NCBI RefSeq assembly: GCF_002860205.1
Contig: NZ_PGVB01000008.1
Coordinates: forward strand, 1-64,000
From: Bacillus sp. T33-2
GTDB taxonomy: Bacteria; Bacillota; Bacilli; Bacillales; Cytobacillaceae
DNA: 64,000 bases
Direction: 5' to 3'
Shown here: piece after piece, positions 45,101 to 53,559 of the stretch
How positions within the stretch are numbered: position 1 is the stretch's first letter
Layout: each line of letters begins with the position of its first letter
Program-made: the position numbers and the translations under genes
Notes under the pieces: generated by a model
What the model was told of the DNA's origin: nothing
Databases searched by the model: none
What the model saw: only the letters and a program-made list of their open reading frames with translations

Positions 45101-45973
45101 TTACATTTTTTCATATGGTTCAGATAAAATGGCAGCCTGGCATTCATAAAACAGCGCTATCGGAAACACTTTAACCCGTTCCTCAAAAATGTTTTTGATC
45201 GTCCGCACAAGAGGCTGCTCCGGGTCGTTGGAATAAAGGAAGATGGTGGTGGGTGCGGTTGAAAGCAATGGGGCAATCGTCACGGAATCCACATAAACAG
45301 GATGATTGGCAACTAGCTTGCGATCGATCGTTTTTACAATGTCACTCCTCTTTATTTCTTCAAAGAACTCGTTGTAAAAAGCTGCTTCTTCTTTTATTAC
45401 CAAGTGAAGATGGCTGAATTGGGCAGGTCTGCCCACGAGGAATTCACGCAGCGTCTGCACGAACATCTGGTAATCCTGCTCCATTTTAAATTCATCGATT
45501 GCCACCTTTAAATAGCTGCCTAGCTGTTCAATGTACGATTTCAACCGGAACATGACAAAAGAGTCAAAAGAAAACGTGATTTTTTTGGAAAACAATTCAT
45601 CAATTGCCGCCATTAAAGTACGTTCATCTGACAATCCCTTAAAAAACCCGGCAAGTTCCTTTCGGTTCCCCTCTAAAACAGAATAAAGGATATCCAGGAT
45701 TTGCCCCTGCTCCTCAGGATCTGTAAAAAAATAGTTTTCAGAAAGAATTGTTCTGCACCATTCATCCCGTTTTGTTAATATGATAAATTCAAAAAATCCT
45801 TGCTTCACTTTATTCAAAGCCGCTGCCGACAGCTTTTTGACAGGGATTTTTACTTTGTTGCGTTCTCCGTCAAGAAGAATTTCGCAGTGTTCCAGAAATG
45901 ATGCCAGGCAGCCATTAAGCATTTCCTGAAGTTTTAAGGCATCCTGGTGTTTTTGGAAGATGATTTCAACCAA
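45101..45973 (-). CDS. ytxC: Sporulation-associated protein YtxC
   Basis: 290-residue soluble protein of the YtxC family (DUF1605-like sporulation protein), found next to dnaI/thrS in spore formers. Characteristic segments are FFEFIILTKRDEWCRTIL near residue 75, VDGFVMFRLKSYI-like FDSFVMFRLKSYIEQL near 145 and the C-terminal TIFLYSNDPEQPLVRTIKNIF. No catalytic motif is evident and the biochemical role is unknown. Start TTG at 45973 after GGGGGGATTTGG. The neighbouring B. subtilis gene ytxB is absent here. Confidence 0.88.
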   Translation of the reverse strand: MVEIIFQKHQDALKLQEMLNGCLASFLEHCEILLDGERNKVKIPVKKLSAAALNKVKQGFFEFIILTKRDEWCRTILSENYFFTDPEEQGQILDILYSVLEGNRKELAGFFKGLSDERTLMAAIDELFSKKITFSFDSFVMFRLKSYIEQLGSYLKVAIDEFKMEQDYQMFVQTLREFLVGRPAQFSHLHLVIKEEAAFYNEFFEEIKRSDIVKTIDRKLVANHPVYVDSVTIAPLLSTAPTTIFLYSNDPEQPLVRTIKNIFEERVKVFPIALFYECQAAILSEPYEKM

Positions 45974-46083
45974 CCAAATCCCCCCTATAATCCAATCTCT
46001 GATTAAATATATATGGGGAACTTGTTCAATTTAGAAGCACAGGCACAGGACAATTCACCTTGCCTGCTTATGGCTATTTGATA

Positions 46084-46115
46084 CAAAAAACCACAGCTGT
46101 CAACTGTGGTTTTAC
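46084..46115 (-). terminator. Terminator of dnaB-dnaI
   Basis: AAAACCACAG-TTGACAG-CTGTGGTTTT stem and TTTTTTG tail on the minus strand, between dnaI and ytxC. Confidence 0.88.
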
Positions 46116-46138
46116 AATTATTACGCACCTTCGGCCCA

Positions 46139-47068
46139 TCAAGACCGGCGGTTCCTGCCATCCACTTTAACCGGCACGGCAAGATATTTGATTCTTTCCA
46201 TGATCCTGGCAGCTTTTAATTGCTCTTCTTCGCCCCGTTGGCTATGGGTCAGATGGTGTTCCAGCCCAGTTAAATCAAAATTCGATGTAAAGAAAGTCGG
46301 AAGGTTTTCCATCATCCTGAACTGGAGCACGGTCCCCAGTACCTCGTCCCGTCCCCAGCCGCTCATCGTTTCCGCGCCAATATCGTCCAGCATGAGGACC
46401 GGGGCCTTTTTTATGATCTCCAGTTTCTCGCTTACAGTGTGGTCACCGATCGCGCTTTTCATTTCACGGAAGAATTCAGGCACATAAACAAGCAGTGAGC
46501 TGACCTGTTTTTTGGCAAGTTCATTTGCGAGAGCACCGAGCAAATGCGATTTACCGGTTCCAAACGGACCGAATAAATAAAGGCCTTTCTGCTTTGCGCC
46601 CGGGGAATAATTTTTAACAAAATCCTTTGCCGCTTTTATTGCTTTCAGCCTGCCAGGGTCGATATCCATGTCAGTCAGGGAGGCGTTCAGGATTTCTTTC
46701 GGTACAAAGATGCTTTGAATCAGCCGTTCATGCTTCTGCCTTTCATCATGAAGCACTTTTTTGTGGCAGCGGTCGTATTTAATATCAATATTATTTCCGT
46801 TCAGCACTAGCTTTGGTTCATATCCCTGGATCATATTTTTACAGTTTGAGAGACTTTCGCAATTCCCGCAGCCCTTGCTCTGGCCAGAAAACTCGTCCAG
46901 TTTGGTCAAGCTTTGATCTATTATTTCCGGTGTTACGCGATCCCCGTGTTTCCGTAAAAACTCCTGAATATGCGGATCAGACATGACTTCTTCCTTTTTT
47001 GCTTCATAACGCTCCTGAAAATTCTGGTTGTTTGCCAGTTTTCTAAGCGTCTCATTAATGCTTTGCAA
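46139..47068 (-). CDS. dnaI: Primosomal protein DnaI (helicase loader)
   Basis: 309-residue AAA+ ATPase that loads the replicative helicase DnaC in Bacillus. The N-terminal zinc-binding domain (CGNCESLSNC...CHKK, ~75-110) contacts the helicase. The C-terminal ATPase has Walker A YLFGPFGTGKSHLL near 168, Walker B APVLMLDDIGAE near 230, and sensor/arginine regions HSQRGEEEQLKAARIMERI. Start TTG at 47068 with GGGGAGG upstream. It lies 16 bp after dnaB. Confidence 0.96.
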   Translation of the reverse strand: MQSINETLRKLANNQNFQERYEAKKEEVMSDPHIQEFLRKHGDRVTPEIIDQSLTKLDEFSGQSKGCGNCESLSNCKNMIQGYEPKLVLNGNNIDIKYDRCHKKVLHDERQKHERLIQSIFVPKEILNASLTDMDIDPGRLKAIKAAKDFVKNYSPGAKQKGLYLFGPFGTGKSHLLGALANELAKKQVSSLLVYVPEFFREMKSAIGDHTVSEKLEIIKKAPVLMLDDIGAETMSGWGRDEVLGTVLQFRMMENLPTFFTSNFDLTGLEHHLTHSQRGEEEQLKAARIMERIKYLAVPVKVDGRNRRS

Positions 47069-47084
47069 CGTAAGGGCACCTCCC

Positions 47085-48494
47085 CTATTTCAAATTTTTC
47101 AACTCTTCCTCAAGCTGCTTCTTTTCTGCTTCAAAATCAAAATCTTCGTCTGCAGCTTCAGGCTTTCTATCAATCTCGCCTTTGCGGGCTTGTTCAAACC
47201 AATCAGGAAGCAGTTCTTTTCTTACAGGTTTCCGGTTCCCACGTGCTGGCTGGGTTTTCTTGCCTTCAGCCCAATCAAGATACTGGCGGTGCTCAAGCTT
47301 TGCAAGTTCCATTGCCTGCCTTACCGTTTTAATCTGCTTGCGGGCCCAATGGCTGGCGATTTTTTCGACATAGCCTTTAGTCATCTTCATATCCGTTTTG
47401 AGCATAACATATTGAACCAGGACATTCACGACTCCCGGCAAAAGTTTTTGCTTGAACATGACATCCTCAATGATCTGCAAATCGGATTTTGACGCTTCAG
47501 CCCCTCCGGAAATATCGATCAGCAGCTGGCGTGGGGAAGTGGTCTCGAGGTAATGGATCAGTTTTTCCTCTTGCGTTTCCAGCTGTGCCGGCTCTTGTTT
47601 ATGCTTAACAGGCTGGACGCGATCAAGCAATGATGGCAGCTGGTCCTGATTCTCAAATTGGTACCAGTCCCGGGCGGCTTTTCTTAATTCTTCAATATCA
47701 ATTTCATTTTCTGGTGAAAGTGCCCCTAACACAATATTTTTCATCTGCATTGCATCAATCCCGTATAAAAAGGCAAGATTGCTGATCGCTTCTCTCACTC
47801 TCTGGTTTAATGCCTTGCCAGGCAGCAAAGATTCCTTGAGGCCCGCCGTTAACAGATCAAAATTAAAGAAAGAATCATCCAGCCTGACCCCTTCAGCGTC
47901 CTGTCTTCCTATAAAAGCAAAACCATCGGCAGCCCCAAGATCATCCGCGGTTTCCTTATTATACTTAAGGGCGTCTGGTGAGGCGGATGAAATGTAAACA
48001 TCCTGAAAAGCTCTTGTGATATTTACATATTCCTCTTCTGCGCCGCTGTTCTTCTTTATGCTGAAAAATCGCTTCATTCTTAAAAACTGGTTCCTGCCCA
48101 CTTTGCGGTACAAATAGATATTAAGGAGCCCGTCAAGAAAAAATTGCTCAGGGGTAAGAGGAGCCTGTAATTCATAAATAAAGGCACGTCCCTCTTCGCC
48201 GTTTTTCATAAATGCCTTTAAAAGGCCCATGCCCTCAAGCTTTAAACGGGCATTATATATTTCCTTCAAATTCATGTCCATAATCGTCATCAATCCGTGG
48301 TGGGAAGCAGCTTCCGACCAGAGCCGGTTTTCTTCCAATTCGGTCCAGAGGGTCATGTACAGGCTTAAACAGACAGGCCCAATAAGGGGCTGGTATAAAA
48401 AAGTAAGCACCTTCCGATCATAATCGTTCAACAACCCGCTTGCCGTGACACTATACTGGTCTACCGGCAAAATTTCCTGCCAATGCTGTGCCAT
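47085..48494 (-). CDS. dnaB: Replication initiation/membrane attachment protein DnaB
   Basis: 469-residue Bacillus-type primosome protein (not a helicase), acting with DnaD and DnaI in helicase loading at oriC and restart sites. It shows the N-terminal winged-helix domain (LLNDYDRKVLTFLYQPLIGPVCLSLYMTLW) and a DnaD-like C-terminal domain with YxxxIxxxW-type sequence GYVEKIASHWARKQIKTVRQAM, plus an acidic tail. ATG at 48494 is aligned to the family N-terminus; the local ribosome site is imperfect (AAAGG ten bases upstream), so the exact start is less certain. Confidence 0.94.
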   Translation of the reverse strand: MAQHWQEILPVDQYSVTASGLLNDYDRKVLTFLYQPLIGPVCLSLYMTLWTELEENRLWSEAASHHGLMTIMDMNLKEIYNARLKLEGMGLLKAFMKNGEEGRAFIYELQAPLTPEQFFLDGLLNIYLYRKVGRNQFLRMKRFFSIKKNSGAEEEYVNITRAFQDVYISSASPDALKYNKETADDLGAADGFAFIGRQDAEGVRLDDSFFNFDLLTAGLKESLLPGKALNQRVREAISNLAFLYGIDAMQMKNIVLGALSPENEIDIEELRKAARDWYQFENQDQLPSLLDRVQPVKHKQEPAQLETQEEKLIHYLETTSPRQLLIDISGGAEASKSDLQIIEDVMFKQKLLPGVVNVLVQYVMLKTDMKMTKGYVEKIASHWARKQIKTVRQAMELAKLEHRQYLDWAEGKKTQPARGNRKPVRKELLPDWFEQARKGEIDRKPEAADEDFDFEAEKKQLEEELKNLK

Positions 48495-48539
48495 TCCCCT
48501 CAAACCTTTCTTCTCTGAATACAGCGCATGAGCTGCTAG

Positions 48540-48574
48540 TAAAAAAAGAGCTAAGGCATTTTCCCTTCAGCTCC
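48540..48574 (-). terminator. Terminator after nrdR
   Basis: GAGCTGAAGG-GAAAATG-CCTTAGCTC stem with one bulge, followed by TTTTTTTAC on the minus strand. It would separate nrdR from dnaB. Confidence 0.75.
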
Positions 48575-48578
48575 GTGA

Positions 48579-49037
48579 TCACTGCTCTTTTTTTATTAAT
48601 TCTTTTAATTCGTCGATGAACACGTTGATGTCTTTGAATTGGCGGTACACAGAAGCAAACCTGACATATGCCACTTCATCCACCTTTGCCAGCCTGTCCA
48701 TCACCATTTCACCGACAGCTTCACTTTTCACTTCTGAAATCCCCTGGTTACGAAGCTCCTTTTCAACCTCTGAGGCAATATCCTCCAGTTCCTTTAAAGC
48801 AACCGGACGTTTTTCACAGGCTTTAATCAGTCCTCTTAACAGTTTTTCCCGGTTAAACTCTTCCCTTGTTCCATCCTTTTTAACGACTATAAGTGGAATC
48901 TCTTCCACTTTTTCAAAAGTGGTAAACCGGTATCCGCATGATTCACATTCTCGTCTCCGGCGGATTGACCTTCCTTCGTCAACTGGCCGGGAATCAAGCA
49001 CCCGGGTCGAATTATTCTGGCATGTTGGGCATTTCAT
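48579..49037 (-). CDS. nrdR: Transcriptional repressor NrdR
   Basis: 152-residue nucleotide-sensing repressor of ribonucleotide reductase genes. The zinc ribbon has C3-P-T-C6 and C34-x2-C37 ([17 protein letters not shown]). An ATP-cone follows, with [32 protein letters not shown] and [21 protein letters not shown] at 49037 is chosen to match the family; a TTG one codon upstream is possible. Located upstream of dnaB as in B. subtilis (ytcG). Confidence 0.97.
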   Translation of the reverse strand: MKCPTCQNNSTRVLDSRPVDEGRSIRRRRECESCGYRFTTFEKVEEIPLIVVKKDGTREEFNREKLLRGLIKACEKRPVALKELEDIASEVEKELRNQGISEVKSEAVGEMVMDRLAKVDEVAYVRFASVYRQFKDINVFIDELKELIKKEQ

Positions 49038-49117
49038 CAAAATCAGCTCCGGATTTTTTTCGTACTGAACTACTTCTATTCTATCTTATAAAAAAGACCG
49101 TATATGTACAAGTAGCT

Positions 49118-49519
49118 CTATACATTTCCATTTTTTCCAGAGCCAACAAAAGTATGGGCTTTGTCAAGCTTTCCGTATAGGCGGAGCACTTCCTTTTTCA
49201 AGGCAGGATATATGCCTGCAGGGGAAAACCGGTCAGTCGAAATGTTAAAATCGACCGCTGTCTCAAATGGTTTCGTTGTGATAATTGTGGCGACAATGAA
49301 AGCTGGAAATCCGCTGTTGGTCTCAGCGGCAATTTCCCCATGGTCTTTAGAAACATTGGTTATCTTTCCATTTTGTTCCTTAAGAAGCTGTTCGACCGTT
49401 TGGAATACTTGATTGAAGTTCGCTTTATAATATCTTGTTTTCAACTGTGGATCACGGTGATTTTCACCTGTTTCACAAAGCTTTTGATAACGGATGGCTA
49501 ATGATCGAAAAAAAGACAT
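49118..49519 (-). CDS. Conserved cytosolic protein of unknown function
   Basis: 133 residues, no transmembrane segment. The sequence runs from MSFFRSLAIRYQKLCETGEN through a central alternating hydrophobic beta region (YYKANFNQVFQTVEQLLKEQ, GEIAAETNSG, FIVATIITTKPFETAVDFNI) to a lysine-rich C-terminal helix. I do not recognise a family with confidence. ATG with GGAGG at good spacing, between speD and nrdR; it occupies the place of B. subtilis ytcF but I cannot claim homology. Codon use looks like its neighbours. Confidence 0.75.
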   Translation of the reverse strand: MSFFRSLAIRYQKLCETGENHRDPQLKTRYYKANFNQVFQTVEQLLKEQNGKITNVSKDHGEIAAETNSGFPAFIVATIITTKPFETAVDFNISTDRFSPAGIYPALKKEVLRLYGKLDKAHTFVGSGKNGNV

Positions 49520-49591
49520 TTGTTTTCCTCCAGCTCTTATACGTATATTGTATTACAAAAAAATTCGTTTGAAGAGGTAAATCAAAATAAT

Positions 49592-49627
49592 TAAAAAAGA
49601 GGTGTGTATGATATACACCCCTCATCA
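49592..49627 (-). terminator. Terminator of speD
   Basis: GAGGGGTGTAT-ATC-ATACACACCTC stem with one mismatch and a TTTTTT tail on the minus strand. Confidence 0.8.
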
Positions 49628-49650
49628 TTTCATTGATAGCCATCGAATTA

Positions 49651-50031
49651 TTAAAGAGCTTTGGCCTGTGCCTGCTTAACACGGACAGGTCCCATGCCGC
49701 GAGGGATTTCGATGTTCTCGCGAGTTTGCGCTCCTAACGCTTCAGCAATGTAGTCAGCCGCAATATTCGGATTTAAGTCGCCGCATGTATAAACATCTAT
49801 GCTGGCGTAGCCATGCTCTGGAAAACTGTGTATTGACAAGTGGGACTCTGAAATAATGACCATTCCACTTACACCCTGAGGCGCGAATTTATGGAAAGCC
49901 ACTTCGCGGATTTCAGCACCGGATTTAAGTGCAGCTCCAACAAAGATTCGCTCGATTTGATCGATGTCATTTAACTTATCAAAATCGCAGCCCCATAATT
50001 CAGCAATAACGTGACGACCCATAGTTTCCAT
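49651..50031 (-). CDS. speD: S-adenosylmethionine decarboxylase proenzyme
   Basis: 126-residue class 1B AdoMetDC supplying aminopropyl groups for spermidine. Self-cleavage between E62 and S63 in [16 protein letters not shown] generates the pyruvoyl cofactor; H68 and C83 (VDVYTCGD-like) are the processing and catalytic residues. ATG at 50031 aligns with B. subtilis SpeD; a TTG two codons upstream is too close to AGAGGGGG. The Shine-Dalgarno sequence is exactly complementary to a leader segment (see leader entry). Confidence 0.97.
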   Translation of the reverse strand: METMGRHVIAELWGCDFDKLNDIDQIERIFVGAALKSGAEIREVAFHKFAPQGVSGMVIISESHLSIHSFPEHGYASIDVYTCGDLNPNIAADYIAEALGAQTRENIEIPRGMGPVRVKQAQAKAL

Positions 50032-50172
50032 ATTCAATTTCCCCCTCTAACTTATTGACTGATAAATGAAATTCTTATCAACAGCCGGTATGTTAACTAC
50101 CACGGGGGAAAGTTAGTCCAGAGAGGTCCTAACCCTTTAAGTAGCTAAGAGGTACCTTATAAGAAGTTCACG
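50032..50172 (-). promoter_or_regulatory. Long structured 5' leader of speD, possible translational riboregulator
   Basis: About 140 nt separate the likely start site from speD. The segment TTTCCCCC (minus strand, 50104-50111) is perfectly complementary to the Shine-Dalgarno GGGGGAAA (50038-50045). A TGATAA/TTATCA hairpin (50060-50080) lies between them, and a GTTAG...CTAAC hairpin (50112-50133) lies just upstream of the TTTCCCCC segment. The same CTAAC can also pair with GTTAG next to the ribosome site, so alternative folds are possible. No known riboswitch class recognised. Confidence 0.5.
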
Positions 50173-50178
50173 AGGAAT

Positions 50179-50207
50179 AGTATACTTCCTTTATATTTTT
50201 TTTGCAA
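50179..50207 (-). promoter_or_regulatory. Sigma-A promoter of speD
   Basis: Minus strand TTGCAA - 17 bp - TATACT, with an A-rich spacer. Confidence 0.7.
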
Positions 50208-50336
50208 CATATACAGAAAAATTTTATAAAGTGCGATTTGGATGGCTGGAACAAAAAAATTCACCATAAAATAATACACTGTTCGAATTATCATACAGCA
50301 TTCAATGTGTGTTGGTTCATGCCCGGAGAAATAAAA

Positions 50337-50374
50337 AAGCCCATCGGAGCCTGCCGATAAGCGAAAAGTTTTTT
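50337..50374 (-). terminator. Terminator of gapB
   Basis: GCTTATCGG-CAGGCT-CCGATGGGC stem (two G-U pairs) followed by TTTTTTATTT on the minus strand. Confidence 0.8.
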
Positions 50375-50391
50375 ACAATATTTATAGACGG

Positions 50392-51426
50392 TTAACCGAC
50401 TTTGGCAGCAGATTTAGAACGTGACAATGCATAGGCCACATGGTTTGCCAGATCGACAACACGGCACGAATATCCCCATTCATTGTCATACCAGGCGAGC
50501 ACTTTGACTTTTTTGGCACCGATGACCATTGTCGAAAGACCGTCAATGATGGCGGAATGCTCATTGGTATTAAAATCGATGGAAACGAGCGGCTCGGCCG
50601 AAAAATCCAGAATTCCATTAAGCTTGCCATTTGAAGCAGCTTCAAAGGCGTCATTAATTTCATCAACCGTTACCTCGCGCTTTAAATCGACCACGAGGTC
50701 AACCAGGGACACATTGGGTGTCGGCACCCTCAAGGCCATTCCGTGCAGCTTTCCTTTTAATTGAGGAAGGACAAGTGATAATGCTTTTGCGGCACCGGTG
50801 GATGTCGGAATGATCGATTGAGCGCAAGACCGGGCCCGGCGCAGGTCTTTGTGTGGATTGTCAATATTGTTTTGGTCATTCGTATATGAATGGATGGTCG
50901 TCATTAAACCGTTATCAATTCCAAACTGGCTGTCAAGCACCATTGCCACTGGGGCAAGGCAATTGGTTGTACAAGAAGCATTTGAAATGACATCATGCTC
51001 ATTGATGTTTAACACTTGTTCATTGACGCCCATGACAATGGTGACGTCCTCATTGTTTCCCGGGGCGGTCAATATTACTTTTTTAGCCCCCGCATCTAAA
51101 TGGAGGCTTGCTTTTTCACGCGAATTAAATTTTCCTGTAGCTTCTATGACAATATCAATATTCAAATTTCTCCATGGAAGTTCGGCTGGGTTCCGGTTGC
51201 TGATCAGCTGGACACGTTTGCCGTTAACTATAATTGCATTGTCAGCCGGAATGACTTCTCCGGTAAATTGTCCGTGATTAGAATCATATTTTATCAGATG
51301 CGCCAATGTTTCAGCCGGATAACTGGCATTAATGGCCACAACTTCAAGATTGTTTTCAAGAATGGCTTTTCTGAACACCATTCTGCCTATTCTCCCAAAA
51401 CCGTTAATCGCTATTCTCGCTTTCAT
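50392..51426 (-). CDS. gapB: Glyceraldehyde-3-phosphate dehydrogenase, NADP-type, gluconeogenic
   Basis: 344-residue GAPDH. Catalytic C152 lies in SNASCTTNCLAPV and the partner His in SLVLPQLKGKLHGMALRVPTPN-preceding helix region. The dinucleotide fold is NGFGRIGRMVFR. Residues 31-34 read A-I-N-A-S without the Asp that favours NAD, agreeing with the NADP-preferring GapB used in gluconeogenesis and anaplerosis. ATG at 51426. Two CcpN-type boxes flank the promoter, as expected for a gene repressed on glycolytic carbon. Separate from coaE, its upstream neighbour. Confidence 0.96.
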   Translation of the reverse strand: MKARIAINGFGRIGRMVFRKAILENNLEVVAINASYPAETLAHLIKYDSNHGQFTGEVIPADNAIIVNGKRVQLISNRNPAELPWRNLNIDIVIEATGKFNSREKASLHLDAGAKKVILTAPGNNEDVTIVMGVNEQVLNINEHDVISNASCTTNCLAPVAMVLDSQFGIDNGLMTTIHSYTNDQNNIDNPHKDLRRARSCAQSIIPTSTGAAKALSLVLPQLKGKLHGMALRVPTPNVSLVDLVVDLKREVTVDEINDAFEAASNGKLNGILDFSAEPLVSIDFNTNEHSAIIDGLSTMVIGAKKVKVLAWYDNEWGYSCRVVDLANHVAYALSRSKSAAKVG

Positions 51427-51446
51427 TGCACGGCCCCTTCCGCATA

Positions 51447-51457
51447 AATGTTATACT
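51447..51457 (+). promoter_or_regulatory. CcpN-type box 2 of gapB
   Basis: AATGTTATACT matches 10 of 11 positions of the CcpN consensus TRTGHYATAYW, on the plus strand, downstream of the -10 element. Confidence 0.55.
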
Positions 51458-51479
51458 TATTAACCCTTTGTTCACAATT

Positions 51480-51490
51480 AGTATAACATA
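51480..51490 (-). promoter_or_regulatory. gapB -10 region with overlapping CcpN box 1
   Basis: Minus strand TATGTTATACT is a full match to TRTGHYATAYW and contains the -10 hexamer TATACT (51480-51485). The -35 is weak (TTGGCG at 19 bp). Confidence 0.65.
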
Positions 51491-51573
51491 TTAATATTTG
51501 GATGCGCCAAATAAAAATACACATTTTTTGGTAAGAATAATAGTTGAAAGGAAAAAAGAGCCCGCAGGCCCTT

Positions 51574-52170
51574 TTAAATTCCCCATTCAGCTAAAATCTG
51601 CTGAAGCTGAGTTTTCGTATTTTCAATTGTTCCGTTGTTATCAATCACGGCGTCTGCCAGTTTTACTTTCTCAGATAGCGGCATTTGCGCGGCAATTCTG
51701 GCGGTTGCTTCCTCCTCGGTGAATCCGTTCCGTTTGATCAGCCTTTCGAGTTGAGTGTCTTGATCGACAAAAACAACAATCGTTTTATCCACCATATAGG
51801 TCAGCCTGCTTTCGAATAAAAGAGGAATATCCATGATTACGGCTTTTTCCCCTTGCTGTTCCGCATTCTGCTTTTTTATCAGCATTCTTTCCCGTACTGC
51901 AGGATGGACAATTGAATTTAACAGCAATCTCTTTTGCTCGTCGTGAAAAATAATGGCCCCCAATTCGCCCCGGTCGATCGTGCCGTCTTCTGCAAGGATG
52001 TCTTGCCCAAAATGGTGAACGATTTCTTTGTAGGCTTTTTCTCCTTTTTCAACAGCGTTCCGCGCTTCGATGTCTGCGTCGATGACGGTCAGGCCCATAT
52101 CTATTAACATATTCGAGACTGTGCTTTTCCCGCTGGCAATTCCTCCAGTCAGACCGATCACTAAAGACAT
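51574..52170 (-). CDS. coaE: Dephospho-CoA kinase
   Basis: 198-residue P-loop kinase for the last step of CoA synthesis, phosphorylating dephospho-CoA on the 3'-hydroxyl. Walker A is [12 protein letters not shown] (6-17); it also shows [13 protein letters not shown] near 30, VHPAVRERM near 98, [10 protein letters not shown] near 120 and the LID region [23 protein letters not shown] at 52170 chosen for AAAGGA; the longer frame runs into repeat-flanking DNA. In B. subtilis ytaF lies between coaE and mutM; here tandem array B is in that place. Confidence 0.96.
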   Translation of the reverse strand: MSLVIGLTGGIASGKSTVSNMLIDMGLTVIDADIEARNAVEKGEKAYKEIVHHFGQDILAEDGTIDRGELGAIIFHDEQKRLLLNSIVHPAVRERMLIKKQNAEQQGEKAVIMDIPLLFESRLTYMVDKTIVVFVDQDTQLERLIKRNGFTEEEATARIAAQMPLSEKVKLADAVIDNNGTIENTKTQLQQILAEWGI

Positions 52171-52231
52171 AATGTCATATCCTTTCTGGGTATCCTTAAG
52201 AGCCATTTCTATTGGACAAAATTGAGGATTC

Positions 52232-52630
52232 TCCTGCTCTAAAGTCCTTTAGAAGCGCTATTCGACCAAAGCATGGATTCCCGCTGCCCTAAAGTCCTTT
52301 AGAGGCCTTCTATTCGACCAAAGCATGGGTTCACTCTGCCCTAAAGTCCTTTAGAGGCCTTCTATTCGACCAAAGCATGGGTTCACTCTGCCCTAAAGTC
52401 CTTTAGAGGCCTTCTATTCGACCAAAGCATGGGTTCCCGCTGCCCTAAAGTCCTTTAGAGGCCTTCTATTCGACCAAAGCATGGGTTCCCGCTGCCCTAA
52501 AGTCCTTTAGAGGCCTTCTATTCGACCAAAGTATGGGTTCTCTCTCCCCTAAAGTCCTTTAGAGCCCTTCTACTACCAAAGCATGGAATACCGCTTCCTT
52601 AAAGTGCTTTAGAGCCTTTCTATTGCATAA
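52232..52630. repeat. Tandem array B: eight units of 52 bp
   Basis: The unit core AAAGTCCTTTAGAGGCCTTC then TATTCGACC begins at 52241, 52291, 52343, 52395, 52447, 52499, 52551 and 52601: five central steps of exactly 52 bp and 50-bp steps at the ends. The linker reads AAAGCATGGGTTCCCGCTGC in most units. End units are the most diverged, as expected for arrays homogenised internally. CTAAAG-TC-CTTTAG makes a small dyad in each unit. It lies between mutM and coaE; no reading frame. Confidence 0.93.
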
Positions 52631-52711
52631 AAACGCAGGAATCCCCGGGCATAAACTCCTTTTGAACGTGCTGTTGGAACAAATCTGGAAATTCCGCCCC
52701 TGCTATATGTT

Positions 52712-53539
52712 TTAAAGCTTCTGGCAGTTAGGGCAGTAGTGCGTGCCCCTTCCTCCAACAACCGTTTTTTCTATCGGGGAGCCGCACGTATTGCACGGTT
52801 CCCCTTTACGGCCATAAGCTAAAAGCTGGAGCTGGAACATGCCGATTTGCCCCTGTGAATTAATATAGGACCGGATTGTGCTGCCGCCTTTTTCAACTGC
52901 TTCTGTGAGGGTATTGATAATTTCCCTGTGCAGGACGACAATCTCCTCATCTGTTAGTGAATTAGCGATTCGTTCCGGATGGATGCCGGCACGGAACAGT
53001 GCTTCATCTACATAAATGTTGCCGAGCCCAACCAATACTCGCTGATCAAGCAGTACAGTCTTCACCTTGCGGTTCGTTTTTGAAAGCTTTGCTGCAAGTT
53101 CTTCCACGAAAAATGTTTGCGAAAACGGTTCGGGCCCTAAATCAGTCAGCGGTGCCTGTGCAAATTCCGTGCCCCTTTTATATAGATGAAAAGTTCCAAA
53201 CTTCCGGACATCTTTATACCGCAATTCCGTCCCATCTGTAAAATGGAATATGGCATGTGTATGCTTATCTACTGGATCCTGTCCTGGAAACAGGCCATAC
53301 TTCCCTTCCATCCTCAGGTGCGATACCAGCGCATAGTCTTCTGTATAAAAAATCAAGAATTTTCCCCGTCTGCCGATTTCATGAATCGACTGGCCCTTAA
53401 GGGCATCATTAAACTGTTCGATTTCTGCGGGATTTTTAATCATTTTGGGCCAGAAGACAGAAACATGGTCGATTTTTTTTTGAATAACCAACGCTTCGAG
53501 TGTCCTTCTGACCGTTTCAACTTCTGGAAGTTCAGGCAA
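52712..53539 (-). CDS. mutM: Formamidopyrimidine-DNA glycosylase (Fpg/MutM)
   Basis: 275-residue bifunctional glycosylase/AP lyase removing 8-oxoguanine. The catalytic N-terminal Pro (after Met removal) and E3 form PELPEVETVRR. To place that Pro at position 2 the start must be TTG at 53539, which has GAGGTGG six bases upstream; the ATG two codons earlier would bury the active residue. It also has GRRGKFLIF (catalytic Lys), NIYVDEALFRAGIHP, and a C-terminal zinc finger C-x2-C-x16-C-x2-C. It follows polA by 20 bp. Confidence 0.97.
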   Translation of the reverse strand: MPELPEVETVRRTLEALVIQKKIDHVSVFWPKMIKNPAEIEQFNDALKGQSIHEIGRRGKFLIFYTEDYALVSHLRMEGKYGLFPGQDPVDKHTHAIFHFTDGTELRYKDVRKFGTFHLYKRGTEFAQAPLTDLGPEPFSQTFFVEELAAKLSKTNRKVKTVLLDQRVLVGLGNIYVDEALFRAGIHPERIANSLTDEEIVVLHREIINTLTEAVEKGGSTIRSYINSQGQIGMFQLQLLAYGRKGEPCNTCGSPIEKTVVGGRGTHYCPNCQKL

Positions 53540-53559
53540 GTACATCCACCTCTAATCAA

